From Chryseobacterium sp. LJ668 (GTDB taxonomy: Bacteria > Bacteroidota > Bacteroidia > Flavobacteriales > Weeksellaceae), in the NCBI RefSeq assembly GCF_019613955.1, contig NZ_CP080443.1, positions 2,899,001 through 2,963,000 on the forward strand: 64,000 nt of DNA, in the 5' to 3' direction. The notes below the pieces were generated by a model. That model had not been told where the DNA came from. It ran no database searches and saw only the letters and a list, made by a program, of their open reading frames with translations. The stretch's first letter is position 1. The number at the start of each line of letters is the position of its first letter. Shown here one piece after another: positions 16,668 through 24,645 of the stretch. The translations under genes and the position numbers were made by a program.

Positions 16668-17915
16668 ATGTCAATTTTAGAAATGAAAGTTCCTTCACCG
16701 GGCGAATCAATTACAGAAGTTGAAATTGCAACTTGGCTTGTAAAAGATGGTGATTACGTAGAAAAAGATCAACCTATCGCTGAAGTAGATTCAGACAAAG
16801 CAACTCTTGAATTGCCTGCAGAACAAAGTGGTGTCATCACTTTAAAAGCTGAAGAAGGTGATGTGGTACAAGTAGGTCAGGTAGTTTGTTTAATTGATGT
16901 GGATGCTGCTAAACCAGAAGGTAGCGCTCCTGCTGCTGAAGCTCCAAAACAGGAAGAAGCACCTAAAGCTGCTGAACCTGCAAAACAGGAAGCTCCAAAA
17001 CCTGCTCCTGCTGCTCCTCAATCTTATGCTACAGGTTCTCCATCTCCGGCTGCAAAGAAAATTCTTGACGAAAAAGGAATTGATGCTGATCAGGTTTCAG
17101 GATCAGGAAGAGACGGAAGAATTTCTAAATCTGACGCTGAGTTAGCTGCTGTTCCGGCAATGGGTGGAAGCTCATTAACGGCTACGGGTGCAAGATCTAC
17201 AACGACGACAAAACTTTCAGTTCTTAGAAGAAAAATTGCTCAAAGATTGGTTTCTGTGAAGAACGAAACCGCGATGCTGACGACTTTCAACGAAGTTGAT
17301 ATGTCTGAAATTTTCAGATTGAGAAAGCAATATAAAGAAGAATTTGCTCAGAAACACGGAGTAGGACTTGGTTTCATGTCTTTCTTTACAAAAGCGGTTA
17401 CAAGAGCTCTTAAACTATATCCGGATGTGAATGCATCAATCGACGGAGATTTTAAAATCAATTACGATTTTTGTGATATTTCAATAGCGGTTTCTGGTCC
17501 TAAAGGATTGATGGTCCCTGTATTGAGAAATGCTGAAAATATGTCTTTTGCAAACGTCGAAGGTAATATCAAAGATCTTGCAGTTAAAGTAAGAGACGGT
17601 AAAATTACTGTTGATGAGATGACCGGTGGTACATTCACGATTACAAACGGTGGTACTTTTGGATCAATGTTGTCTACACCAATAATCAACCCGCCACAAT
17701 CTGCGATCTTAGGAATGCACAACATCATTCAGAGACCGGTTGCGGTTGAAGGGCAAGTTGTTATTCGTCCGATGATGTATGTTGCAATGTCTTACGACCA
17801 CAGAATTATCGACGGAAAAGAATCTGTAGGATTTCTGGTTGCGGTAAAAGAAGGTATCGACAATCCTGTAGAAATTCTATTGGGTGGTGATGAAAAGAGA
17901 GGTCTTGGGTTATAA
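16668..17915 (+). CDS. sucB: Dihydrolipoyllysine-residue succinyltransferase, E2 of 2-oxoglutarate dehydrogenase
   Basis: 415 residues. The single lipoyl domain at 1-78 contains the lipoylation site [10 protein letters not shown]. An Ala/Pro/Glu/Lys-rich flexible linker follows, with EAPK-type repeats at about 82-118. The E3-binding domain is at about 122-160 ([20 protein letters not shown]), and the catalytic domain ends with [16 protein letters not shown], where the His and Asp are catalytic. It transfers the succinyl group to CoA. It lies directly behind sucA and is closed by a strong terminator at 17941. Confidence 0.96.
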   Translation: MSILEMKVPSPGESITEVEIATWLVKDGDYVEKDQPIAEVDSDKATLELPAEQSGVITLKAEEGDVVQVGQVVCLIDVDAAKPEGSAPAAEAPKQEEAPKAAEPAKQEAPKPAPAAPQSYATGSPSPAAKKILDEKGIDADQVSGSGRDGRISKSDAELAAVPAMGGSSLTATGARSTTTTKLSVLRRKIAQRLVSVKNETAMLTTFNEVDMSEIFRLRKQYKEEFAQKHGVGLGFMSFFTKAVTRALKLYPDVNASIDGDFKINYDFCDISIAVSGPKGLMVPVLRNAENMSFANVEGNIKDLAVKVRDGKITVDEMTGGTFTITNGGTFGSMLSTPIINPPQSAILGMHNIIQRPVAVEGQVVIRPMMYVAMSYDHRIIDGKESVGFLVAVKEGIDNPVEILLGGDEKRGLGL

Positions 17916-17940
17916 ATAATTTTTTTATAATATAACATAC

Positions 17941-17970
17941 AATCTCGCCTTCAAAAAAGGCGAGATTTTT
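17941..17970 (+). terminator. Intrinsic terminator after sucB
   Basis: AATCTCGCCTT pairs perfectly with AAGGCGAGATT around a short A-rich loop, followed by five T. It is one of the strongest hairpins in the window. Confidence 0.9.
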
Positions 17971-17994
17971 GTATCAGATAATAAAACGAGCAAA

Positions 17995-18381
17995 ATGTTT
18001 TCTAAAATTACTTCGAATATAAAGGTGTCTGTAACGCCTGAGTATGATAGCAAGAACAGTTATCCTTCCGAAAATCGATTTGTTTTTAAATATAATATCC
18101 TCATAGAAAATGAAGGTGATTTCCCGATAAAAATTTTAAAGAGAAAATGGCTTATCTTTGATGTAGGATTCGGATTCACTGAAGTGGTAGGCGATGGTGT
18201 GATTGGTCTTACACCAGATGTACAGCCCAATGATCAGTTTGCCTATTTTTCAAACGTAATGCTGCGATCAGGAGTGGGAAATATGAGCGGAAAGTATTTG
18301 GTGAGAAATGAAGAAACTAAAGAGGATTTTGAGGTTGATATTCCAAAATTTAATCTAGTTTCTGCAGTATTGGTCAACTGA
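17995..18381 (+). CDS. apaG: ApaG domain protein
   Basis: 128 residues, the typical size of stand-alone ApaG. The beta-sandwich motifs RFVFKYNILIENEGDFPIKI, the turn around VVGDGVIGLTPDVQP and the late FSNVMLRSGVGNMSGKY are family hallmarks. The GDGVIG loop corresponds to the glycine-rich loop of ApaG. The fold is fibronectin-like. In enterobacteria mutants are linked to Co/Mg homeostasis, but the biochemical role is unsettled. It stands alone between sucAB and a convergent exonuclease gene, without a clear terminator after it. Confidence 0.9.
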   Translation: MFSKITSNIKVSVTPEYDSKNSYPSENRFVFKYNILIENEGDFPIKILKRKWLIFDVGFGFTEVVGDGVIGLTPDVQPNDQFAYFSNVMLRSGVGNMSGKYLVRNEETKEDFEVDIPKFNLVSAVLVN

Positions 18382-18411
18382 TTATCTTTCATATTATTGG
18401 AAAACTATTTT

Positions 18412-18966
18412 TTATAATTTCTTTAGTTTAGCTTTAAAGCTTTCGTGAATTTCCTCATTTCTTGTAATAAATAATCTCTCGAAGCCCAACAAGGCAATTC
18501 TTGCACAGGCTTCGGCATCATCACCGGCTCTATGATGGTTAAATTTAATCTGATGGTGCTCTGCCAGATGCTTCAAACCATATCTAGGAAGATAATTCCA
18601 GGATTTTTTTGCAACCTGAATGCTGCATAAATAATTTAGGTTAGGTTTAAACATTCCATAATAATCGAGACAGCTTCTTAAAACGCCGGCATCAAAGCTT
18701 GCGTTATGGGCAATCATTAATGTTCCGTACATCATTTGCTCTACTTCATACCATATATCATCGAAAGTAGGAGAATCTTTTACATCACCAGGTAAAATCC
18801 CATGAACATCAATATTCCTCTGACTAAAATATGGAAAACTCGGAGGTTTGATCAGCCAGGTTTTGGTAGATACAATCTCTGAATTTTCGACCACGCAAAT
18901 TCCTAGTTCGCAGGCAGAATGTCTTTCGTGAGTGGCCGTTTCAAAGTCTATTGCGCAGAAATCCAT
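18412..18966 (-). CDS. DEDDh 3'-5' exonuclease, DnaQ-like
   Basis: 184 residues. Exo I is AIDFETA (Asp6, Glu8), Exo II is HNASFDAGVLRSCL (Asp in the middle), and Exo III is HHRAGDDAEACARI with the catalytic His and Asp. This is the complete DEDDh set. At this length it is a single-domain exonuclease related to the epsilon subunit of DNA polymerase III or to stand-alone nucleases such as ExoX/RNase T. A repair or RNA-trimming role cannot be told apart from the sequence. It is 25 bases downstream of the glycosyltransferase gene and probably co-transcribed with it. Confidence 0.88.
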   Translation of the reverse strand: MDFCAIDFETATHERHSACELGICVVENSEIVSTKTWLIKPPSFPYFSQRNIDVHGILPGDVKDSPTFDDIWYEVEQMMYGTLMIAHNASFDAGVLRSCLDYYGMFKPNLNYLCSIQVAKKSWNYLPRYGLKHLAEHHQIKFNHHRAGDDAEACARIALLGFERLFITRNEEIHESFKAKLKKL

Positions 18967-18991
18967 GAGATTTTTATAGTTGTTAAATAAT

Positions 18992-19975
18992 TTATTTTTT
19001 TTTATTTCCCAAGAAATGTTTAAATATTAACCATTCAGTTTGATAATATTTTCTAATCTGATTTTTTTGTCGAAGTCTCAAAGTTCCAGAAATATGTGAA
19101 TAAAATCCAAGGTGTCCCCGCAAAACAGCCCAGAGATGAGAAATACCATTTTTATAAGCAAAATAAAAAGCTGCTGCGCCATCGAAAATCATTCTTAAAA
19201 ATAATACCCATATCAAATTCGGAAATGGTAAATTTTTCAGCATCATTGAAAGATTATTTCTGATGTTCAAAAACGTTTTTTGTGGACTTTGTTTGTTTAA
19301 AGTTCCACCCCCTACATGATAAACTTTTGATTTTCCTGTGTAATATATTTTTTTACCGGAATTTTTTAATCTCCAGCACAAATCGATTTCTTCCTGATGC
19401 GCAAAAAATCTTGCATCAAAGCCATTCTGTTCCCAAAAATTTTTAGATCTTACAAAAAAACAACATCCGGAAGCCCAGAAAATTTCAGTTTCATCGTCAT
19501 ACTGGCCTTTATCTTCTTCTACACTATCAAAGACACGGCCTCTGCAGTAAGGATAGCCTAAATTATCAATTAAACCACCACCGGCTCCTGCAAATTCAAA
19601 ATAATTCTTACGACTATAAGACAAAATCTTAGGCTGAATGGCTGCAATTTGAGTGTCTTTCTTAAATAGGTTTAAAACAGGTTCAATCCAGTTTTCTGTT
19701 ACTTCTGCATCAGAATTCAGAAGACAGTAATAGTCTGCATCAATTTTCTTTAAACCTTCATTATAACCACCTGCAAAACCATAGTTTTTGTCATTTAAAA
19801 CGATATGCACTGAGGGAAATTCAGATTGTAAAAAATGTACCGAATCATCATCAGAAAAATTATCAATGACGTAGATTTCAGCATTCTGAGAATGATGAAT
19901 GACACCGGGAAGAAATTTTTCTAACCAGCTTTTACCGTTCCAGTTAAGAATAACTATGGCTAAATTTTCTGACAT
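18992..19975 (-). CDS. Family 2 glycosyltransferase
   Basis: 327 residues. The GT-A fold starts with LAIVILNWNGKSWLEKFLPG and IYVIDNFSDDDS, then NYGFAGGYNEGL and the sugar-nucleotide/metal motif CLLNSDAEVTENW. FFAHQEEIDLCWRLKNSG is the usual acceptor-side ED motif. A hydrophobic segment near residues 245-275 suggests membrane association. These rhamnosyl-like GT2 enzymes build cell-surface polysaccharide. The gene begins six bases after the stop of a lipid A acyltransferase gene, so both probably serve the outer envelope. The donor sugar is unknown. Confidence 0.9.
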   Translation of the reverse strand: MSENLAIVILNWNGKSWLEKFLPGVIHHSQNAEIYVIDNFSDDDSVHFLQSEFPSVHIVLNDKNYGFAGGYNEGLKKIDADYYCLLNSDAEVTENWIEPVLNLFKKDTQIAAIQPKILSYSRKNYFEFAGAGGGLIDNLGYPYCRGRVFDSVEEDKGQYDDETEIFWASGCCFFVRSKNFWEQNGFDARFFAHQEEIDLCWRLKNSGKKIYYTGKSKVYHVGGGTLNKQSPQKTFLNIRNNLSMMLKNLPFPNLIWVLFLRMIFDGAAAFYFAYKNGISHLWAVLRGHLGFYSHISGTLRLRQKNQIRKYYQTEWLIFKHFLGNKKK

Positions 19976-19981
19976 TGATCG

Positions 19982-20866
19982 TTAAAGTTTTTCGGAATCA
20001 AAAGTTTTGATAGAATCCTGATATTTCCATTTTCTATGAGACCACAGATAATTATCCGGTCTTTTTTTGATCGTGTTTTCTAATAATTGATGAAATTTTT
20101 TTACTACCTCATTCGTCACAAATTTATCACCATCAGGCTCCATTCTGTAATAATTAATCTGATAATGGCCGCGTTTTACTTTTTTCATATCAGAATAAAT
20201 AAATGCCAAATCCATTCTTGTCGCTAGTTTATCATATCCGATAAAAGCAGGTGTTCTTTGATTGAGAAATTCTAATCCATAGTTCACATGAGAGGAGTGT
20301 GGAGTTTGATCAGCAACAAAAAGATAAATAGAACCTCCATTATTTTTATTCCTTAAAATATGCATAATCACTTCGTTGGCTTCTAACGCAGTATTTCCGA
20401 ATTTACTTCTCACTTTTTTCATCTGGTCTTCCCAGAAGGTACTGTTTACCTTTCTATAAACAGGATGACAACTACTTTGCGGAACAATTGTAGCCAATGT
20501 ATTCATCCACTCCCAATTGAATACATGACCGGCAAGCAATATGATGTTTTTCCCTTCCTCTTTTGCCTCTCGGAACACATGCTGATTAATATGCTGCATC
20601 CTTACTTTCGTTTCGGTTTCAGACATGGTGAAAGATTTTATTGTTTCCACAAGATAATCAGAAAAATTCTGGTAAAACTTTTTTCTGATGGCTGCAATCT
20701 CTTTTGGTGTTTTTTCAGGGAAAGAATTTTTAAGATTCTGAGTGATTATTTTTTTCCGATACCCTACAATATTATAGTTTAAGAAGAAGATGATGTCCGA
20801 AAAAACATACAATATTTTTAGCGGCATTTTTGAAATAAGGTAAAGTATTTTTATCAGAAAATTCAT
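19982..20866 (-). CDS. Lipid A biosynthesis acyltransferase, LpxL/HtrB-like
   Basis: 294 residues with a short N-terminal membrane anchor (about 5-30). The acyltransferase motif HVFNWEW (H-x4-E) sits at about 113-119, and VADQTP lies near residue 190. The family adds secondary acyl chains to lipid A at the inner membrane. Paralogues of this family also acylate other amino-lipids in Bacteroidota, so lipid A is likely but not certain. It leads a three-gene minus-strand run with the glycosyltransferase and the exonuclease. A TAAATTTG box lies nine to sixteen bases ahead of its start. Confidence 0.87.
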   Translation of the reverse strand: MNFLIKILYLISKMPLKILYVFSDIIFFLNYNIVGYRKKIITQNLKNSFPEKTPKEIAAIRKKFYQNFSDYLVETIKSFTMSETETKVRMQHINQHVFREAKEEGKNIILLAGHVFNWEWMNTLATIVPQSSCHPVYRKVNSTFWEDQMKKVRSKFGNTALEANEVIMHILRNKNNGGSIYLFVADQTPHSSHVNYGLEFLNQRTPAFIGYDKLATRMDLAFIYSDMKKVKRGHYQINYYRMEPDGDKFVTNEVVKKFHQLLENTIKKRPDNYLWSHRKWKYQDSIKTFDSEKL

Positions 20867-20874
20867 AAAGTCTA

Positions 20875-20882
20875 CAAATTTA
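20875..20882 (-). promoter_or_regulatory. Candidate -7 box of the lpxL-like operon
   Basis: The minus strand reads TAAATTTG, eight bases before the ATG at 20866. This predicts a leader of only a few bases. Confidence 0.45.
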
Positions 20883-21051
20883 GTAATAATAAAATTATAG
20901 TTTTATTGTTGCTACAAATAAGTATAATTTTTTTAATTTTATAGTATGAAATCGACATGATTGAGAAGCAAAAATATTAATCAAATTATGCGATTGAATA
21001 ACCCATCCTGACTAATTTAGGATAAACATTAAAAACAATTACAATCTACAT

Positions 21052-21636
21052 ATGAAAAAGATCACAAAAAGCATGGCTATACTTGCCCTTCTTACATCTG
21101 GAAGTTTAGCTTTTGCTCAAAATATCAAAAACATTCCGGAAGTAAAAAATTCTGATGATAAAGCCCTGATTGTAAAAGCAGATCATCAAGAACTTGAAGC
21201 CAAGAAAAAGGCTGCTGAAGAAAAAACTAAGCTTCCTAAGCCTTACGATCCAAAAGCCGATGCTGAAAAAGATATTGAGAAGATGATAGCACAGGCAAAG
21301 AAAGAAGGGAAGAATGTCATCATACAGGCAGGAGGAAACTGGTGTATCTGGTGTCTTCGTTTTAATCAGTATGTACAGACTACACCCGAACTTAAAAAAT
21401 TAGTAGATGATAATTATGTATATTATCATCTGAATTATTCTCCGGATAATAAAAACGAAAAGGTTTTTACCGAATATGGGAATCCCGGAGATAAATTTGG
21501 TTATCCAGTTTTCATTGTTTTAGATCAAAATGGAAAAATGATTCATGTACAGCAAAGCGATGTTCTGGAAGAAGGTAAAAGTTACAGCCTTGAAAAAGTA
21601 AAGGAGTTCTTCAAAACATGGACTACAAAATCCTAA
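21052..21636 (+). CDS. Exported thioredoxin-like protein
   Basis: 194 residues. A signal peptide covers residues 1-22 (ITKSMAILALLTSGSLAFAQ). A charged Lys/Glu-rich linker follows to about residue 80. The thioredoxin-like domain contains NWCIWCLRF, a CxxC active site at about residues 97-100, and a late cis-proline region GYPVFIVLD. It resembles DsbD-gamma/DUF255-type periplasmic thioredoxins that reduce or form disulfides. The charged linker is longer than usual. It stands alone and ends at a bidirectional terminator shared with the convergent aldehyde dehydrogenase gene. Confidence 0.85.
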   Translation: MKKITKSMAILALLTSGSLAFAQNIKNIPEVKNSDDKALIVKADHQELEAKKKAAEEKTKLPKPYDPKADAEKDIEKMIAQAKKEGKNVIIQAGGNWCIWCLRFNQYVQTTPELKKLVDDNYVYYHLNYSPDNKNEKVFTEYGNPGDKFGYPVFIVLDQNGKMIHVQQSDVLEEGKSYSLEKVKEFFKTWTTKS

Positions 21637-21640
21637 AATA

Positions 21641-21668
21641 AAACCCGGAAATTTCCCGGGTTTTTATT
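21641..21668. terminator. Bidirectional terminator between thioredoxin-like and aldehyde dehydrogenase genes
   Basis: AAACCCGG pairs with CCGGGTTT around a seven-base loop. T tracts are present on both strands (TTTTTATTTT on plus, TTTATTTT on minus), which suits two convergent genes. Confidence 0.8.
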
Positions 21669-23030
21669 TTAAAGAAGTTTTTTGATCCACTTTATTTTAT
21701 TTTCCGAATAGGGAGGATATTTCAAATCTGGTTCGCCCCAAGTTGCACGGTCTAAAATTGCTTTTTGATGCGAAAAAGTTTCAAAACCAAATTTACCGTG
21801 GTAACTTCCCATTCCTGAATTTCCGACTCCGCCAAACGGAAGATTGTCATTCCCTAAATGCATCACTACATCGTTGATACAGCCGCCTCCGAAAGACAAT
21901 CTTTGTGTAAATAAATCTTTTTCTTCATCATTATTCGTGAAAATATAAGCCGATAAAGGTTTTTCCAGCTCTAAAACTGAATTCAGTGCCTGATGAAAAT
22001 TGGTAAAAGAAATTACCGGAAGAATAGGCCCGAAAATTTCTTCCTGCATCACAGGATCTTCCCAACTAACGTTGCTTAAAATAGTTGGCTCGATATAAAA
22101 ATTTTCCTCGTTATAATTTCCTCCAAAATATACTTTTTTAGGATTAATTAACTGAACAAGACGTTCAAAATTTTTCTTGTTGATGATTCTTGTATACTGC
22201 TGAGAATCTGGTTCATATTTAAATTCGTTAATATATTTTCTCAGCAGCTCTAAAAACTGCTCCTTCACAGATTCTTCCACTAAAATATAATCTGGAGCAA
22301 CGCAGGTTTGTCCGGCATTCAGAAACTTTCCCCATACAATTCTTTTAGCGGCAACTTCTATATTGGCATCTTTTGTAACGATTACTGGCGATTTTCCACC
22401 TAATTCTAATGTAACAGGAGTCAGATGCTCTGCAGCTGCCTTATAAACTATCTTTCCAACATTTGTGCTTCCTGTGAAAAATATTTTGTCAAATTTTAAT
22501 TTTAAAATTTCGGTCGTTTCATCTATTCCTCCTTCAAAAACATAAATATATTCCGGCGGGAAATTTTCATTGATGATTTTTGCCATTATTTTCATGGTAT
22601 TTTCAGCAATTTCACTGGGCTTGAGAATACAACAGTTTCCGGCAGCAATAGATGCGATTAAAGGTGATAAAGAAAGCTGATAAGGGTAATTCCATGCACC
22701 GATAACTAAAGTGCAGCCAAGTGGCTCAGAATGAATTTTACTTGTGGCAATCTGATTCGATAAATTGGTGGTGACTTTCTTTGGTTTTGAAAGTGAATTT
22801 AAATTTTTTAAATAATAATCAATATCTTTCAATATAAATGAAATTTCTGTTACATACGTTTCAAACTTAGATTTACCAAAATCTTTATTAATCGCTTCAT
22901 AGAGCAAATCTTCATTCTGGACAATTAAATCTCTCAGTTTTTCAAGATAAATTTTTCTGAATTTTACATTTTTCGTTTTGTGGGTATTGAAGAAATCTCT
23001 TTGTGATGAAAGTATGTTTTGATAATTCAT
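21669..23030 (-). CDS. Aldehyde dehydrogenase, class 3-like
   Basis: 453 residues, the length of class 3 (NAD(P)-dependent, membrane-near) aldehyde dehydrogenases. WNYPYQLSLSPLI is the cofactor-side start, FFTGSTNVGKIV the NAD-binding turn, LELGGKSPVIV has the general-base Glu, and NAGQTCVAPDYIL has the nucleophilic Cys. EEIFGPILPV and the C-terminal PFGGVGNSGMGSYHG complete the family pattern. It oxidises medium- or long-chain aldehydes to acids. It stands alone; the terminator just upstream belongs to rplI. Confidence 0.92.
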   Translation of the reverse strand: MNYQNILSSQRDFFNTHKTKNVKFRKIYLEKLRDLIVQNEDLLYEAINKDFGKSKFETYVTEISFILKDIDYYLKNLNSLSKPKKVTTNLSNQIATSKIHSEPLGCTLVIGAWNYPYQLSLSPLIASIAAGNCCILKPSEIAENTMKIMAKIINENFPPEYIYVFEGGIDETTEILKLKFDKIFFTGSTNVGKIVYKAAAEHLTPVTLELGGKSPVIVTKDANIEVAAKRIVWGKFLNAGQTCVAPDYILVEESVKEQFLELLRKYINEFKYEPDSQQYTRIINKKNFERLVQLINPKKVYFGGNYNEENFYIEPTILSNVSWEDPVMQEEIFGPILPVISFTNFHQALNSVLELEKPLSAYIFTNNDEEKDLFTQRLSFGGGCINDVVMHLGNDNLPFGGVGNSGMGSYHGKFGFETFSHQKAILDRATWGEPDLKYPPYSENKIKWIKKLL

Positions 23031-23086
23031 TTTCTATAATTTAAAGACAAAGGAAGACGGTAAAAAATATGCCAAAGTAACTGCAC

Positions 23087-23113
23087 AAAAAAACCACTTC
23101 TTGCGAAGTGGTT
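23087..23113 (-). terminator. Intrinsic terminator after rplI
   Basis: AACCACTTC and GAAGTGGTT form a nine-base-pair stem with a four-base loop. On the minus strand it is followed by seven T, so it closes the ribosomal protein operon. Confidence 0.88.
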
Positions 23114-23141
23114 CATATATTTGAGAAAATCTCTAGAAATC

Positions 23142-23660
23142 TTAAGCTTCTTCAGCTGGAGTTTCTTCAACTTTTACAGGCTTAGGAGCAGCTGGTTTAG
23201 GAGCTTCTACCGGAGCATCAGATACTACATCAAACTCGAAGTTGTACTCTACATTTCTGTGAAGTCTAACCACTGCAGTTACCTTACCGGTTCTTTTAAT
23301 AGTATTCCCTGGAATTTTGATGTATTTTTTTTCAACTTGTACACCAGCTTTAGCCAATGCTGCAGAAAGATCTGCATTGTTAATCGATCCGAATAATCTG
23401 TCACCAGAACCTACTTTTGTAGGGATTGTGATAGAAGTTTTCTTCAATTGATCAACTACTGCGTTTGCAGCGGCGATTAATTTTGCTTCTTCTTCTTTTC
23501 TAGCTTCCAACGTAGCTTCTAAAGTCGCTTTGTTTTTTGGTGTAGCTAAAAGAGCAATTCCTTGAGGTAACAAGAAGTTTCTTGCATAACCTGGTTTTAC
23601 ATTTACTGTATCGAATTCAAGACCTAAATTTTCTACGTCTTTTTTAAGGATAATTTCCAT
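23142..23660 (-). CDS. rplI: 50S ribosomal protein L9
   Basis: 172 residues. The N-terminal domain is highly typical (EIILKKDVENLGLEFDTVNV, then GYARNFLLPQGIALLAT), with the long connecting helix at about 40-80 and the C-terminal RNA-binding domain to about residue 147. After that comes an extra tail of about 25 residues rich in Pro, Ala, Val, Glu and Lys (APKPAAPKPVKVEETPAEEA) that most L9 proteins lack. L9 binds 23S rRNA near the L1 stalk and supports reading-frame fidelity. It is the last gene of rpsF-rpsR-rplI, behind a 180-base gap that contains a hairpin. Confidence 0.96.
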   Translation of the reverse strand: MEIILKKDVENLGLEFDTVNVKPGYARNFLLPQGIALLATPKNKATLEATLEARKEEEAKLIAAANAVVDQLKKTSITIPTKVGSGDRLFGSINNADLSAALAKAGVQVEKKYIKIPGNTIKRTGKVTAVVRLHRNVEYNFEFDVVSDAPVEAPKPAAPKPVKVEETPAEEA

Positions 23661-23784
23661 TGTTGTTGTCCGTTTTTTAGTTTTAGAGAAAAGAATAAAG
23701 AAAAAAGAAGAAAGACTGTTGTCTTAAAAATTATTTCTTTTCTTCAATCTAAAAATCGTTAGAATTAATTATTGATTCAGCAAC

Positions 23785-23823
23785 TTAAAAAAAGAGAAAA
23801 AGACCAAGATCTTTTCTCTTTTC
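23785..23823 (-). terminator. Terminator-like hairpin between rpsR and rplI
   Basis: On the minus strand AAAGAGAAAAGA pairs with TCTTTTTCTCTTT (one bulge) and a T-rich tract follows. It lies inside the operon, so it could lower L9 transcription relative to S6 and S18, or stabilise the upstream message. The AT-rich stem makes it weak. Confidence 0.45.
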
Positions 23824-23840
23824 TCTTGTTTCTTTTTGTC

Positions 23841-24143
23841 TTATTTTAATAAGTCAGCTACGTAAGGCATCATTGCAAGGTGTCTTGCTCTTTTGATCGC
23901 CGAAGAAACTTTTCTTTGATATTTTAAAGAAGTACCGGTGTATCTTCTTGGTAAAATTTTACCTTGTTCGTTAACGAATTGTAATAAGAAATCAGCGTCT
24001 TTGTAATCAACGTGCTTGATTCCGAATTTTTTGAATCTACAGTACTTTTTATCAGTTTTTGTATTGATATCAAGTGGAGTAAGAAATTTTACTTCAGATT
24101 CACCTCCAGCAGAGGCTTGTTTAGCCATATCATCTATTGCCAT
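23841..24143 (-). CDS. rpsR: 30S ribosomal protein S18
   Basis: 100 residues. [21 protein letters not shown] and [20 protein letters not shown] are the strongly conserved S18 core, and the C-terminus [16 protein letters not shown] is typical. The N-terminal 20 residues are a short variable extension; an internal Met at position 6 could be an alternative start. S18 binds S6 in the platform of the small subunit, and the two genes are adjacent here with a 32-base gap. Confidence 0.97.
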   Translation of the reverse strand: MAIDDMAKQASAGGESEVKFLTPLDINTKTDKKYCRFKKFGIKHVDYKDADFLLQFVNEQGKILPRRYTGTSLKYQRKVSSAIKRARHLAMMPYVADLLK

Positions 24144-24175
24144 GTCTTTGTCTTTTTTAAATTTTGGGTTAGTAA

Positions 24176-24517
24176 TTAAGCTCTTGAAGCTTTAAGTTTA
24201 GTTCTTCTAGTTACAGCATAGTCAATAGCATGCTTGTCTAGTTTTGTAGTCAGGTAACGAATTACTCTTTCGTCACGTTTGAATGCCAATTCTAAGTCAG
24301 CAACTACAGTTCCTTCACCTTTAAACTCGATCAAAGTATAGAATCCGTTCTTTTTTAATTGAATCGGATAAGCTAATTTCTTCAATCCCCAATTTTCTCT
24401 AGTGACAATCTCACAGTTTTTTTCTTTGATAAGATCTTCAAATTTTTTCACTGCTTCCTCCACCTGAGCATCAGATAGAACGGGAGTTAAAATGAAAACA
24501 GTTTCGTAATTGTTCAT
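24176..24517 (-). CDS. rpsF: 30S ribosomal protein S6
   Basis: 113 residues from the ATG at 24517. This start is chosen over a longer frame beginning at 24553 because family members start [12 protein letters not shown] and because the promoter -7 box (24551-24558) overlaps the longer version. The compact alpha/beta fold is recognisable by [17 protein letters not shown], the [10 protein letters not shown] turn and FYTLIEF. S6 partners with S18 on 16S rRNA. The leader from the predicted start is only about 30 bases, which leaves little room for an S6:S18 leader RNA motif. Confidence 0.95.
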   Translation of the reverse strand: MNNYETVFILTPVLSDAQVEEAVKKFEDLIKEKNCEIVTRENWGLKKLAYPIQLKKNGFYTLIEFKGEGTVVADLELAFKRDERVIRYLTTKLDKHAIDYAVTRRTKLKASRA

Positions 24518-24550
24518 AATGTAAATGAATTTGTTAATTATTTCGAGGTG

Positions 24551-24581
24551 CAAAAATATGAATTTTATTTATAATACACAA
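24551..24581 (-). promoter_or_regulatory. Promoter of rpsF-rpsR-rplI
   Basis: On the minus strand TTG (24581-24579), a 20-base spacer and TATTTTTG (24558-24551) form a good Bacteroidota promoter ahead of the S6 start at 24517. Confidence 0.65.
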
Positions 24582-24645
24582 TAAACCAGTAGTGATATGA
24601 AGAAATTAATTTGATAATTTGTGGAAATCCAGTTTAAAATTGAAT

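Noticed and set aside
24518..24553. Longer N-terminus for ribosomal protein S6
   Set aside because: It overlaps the promoter, and all family members begin at the equivalent of 24517.
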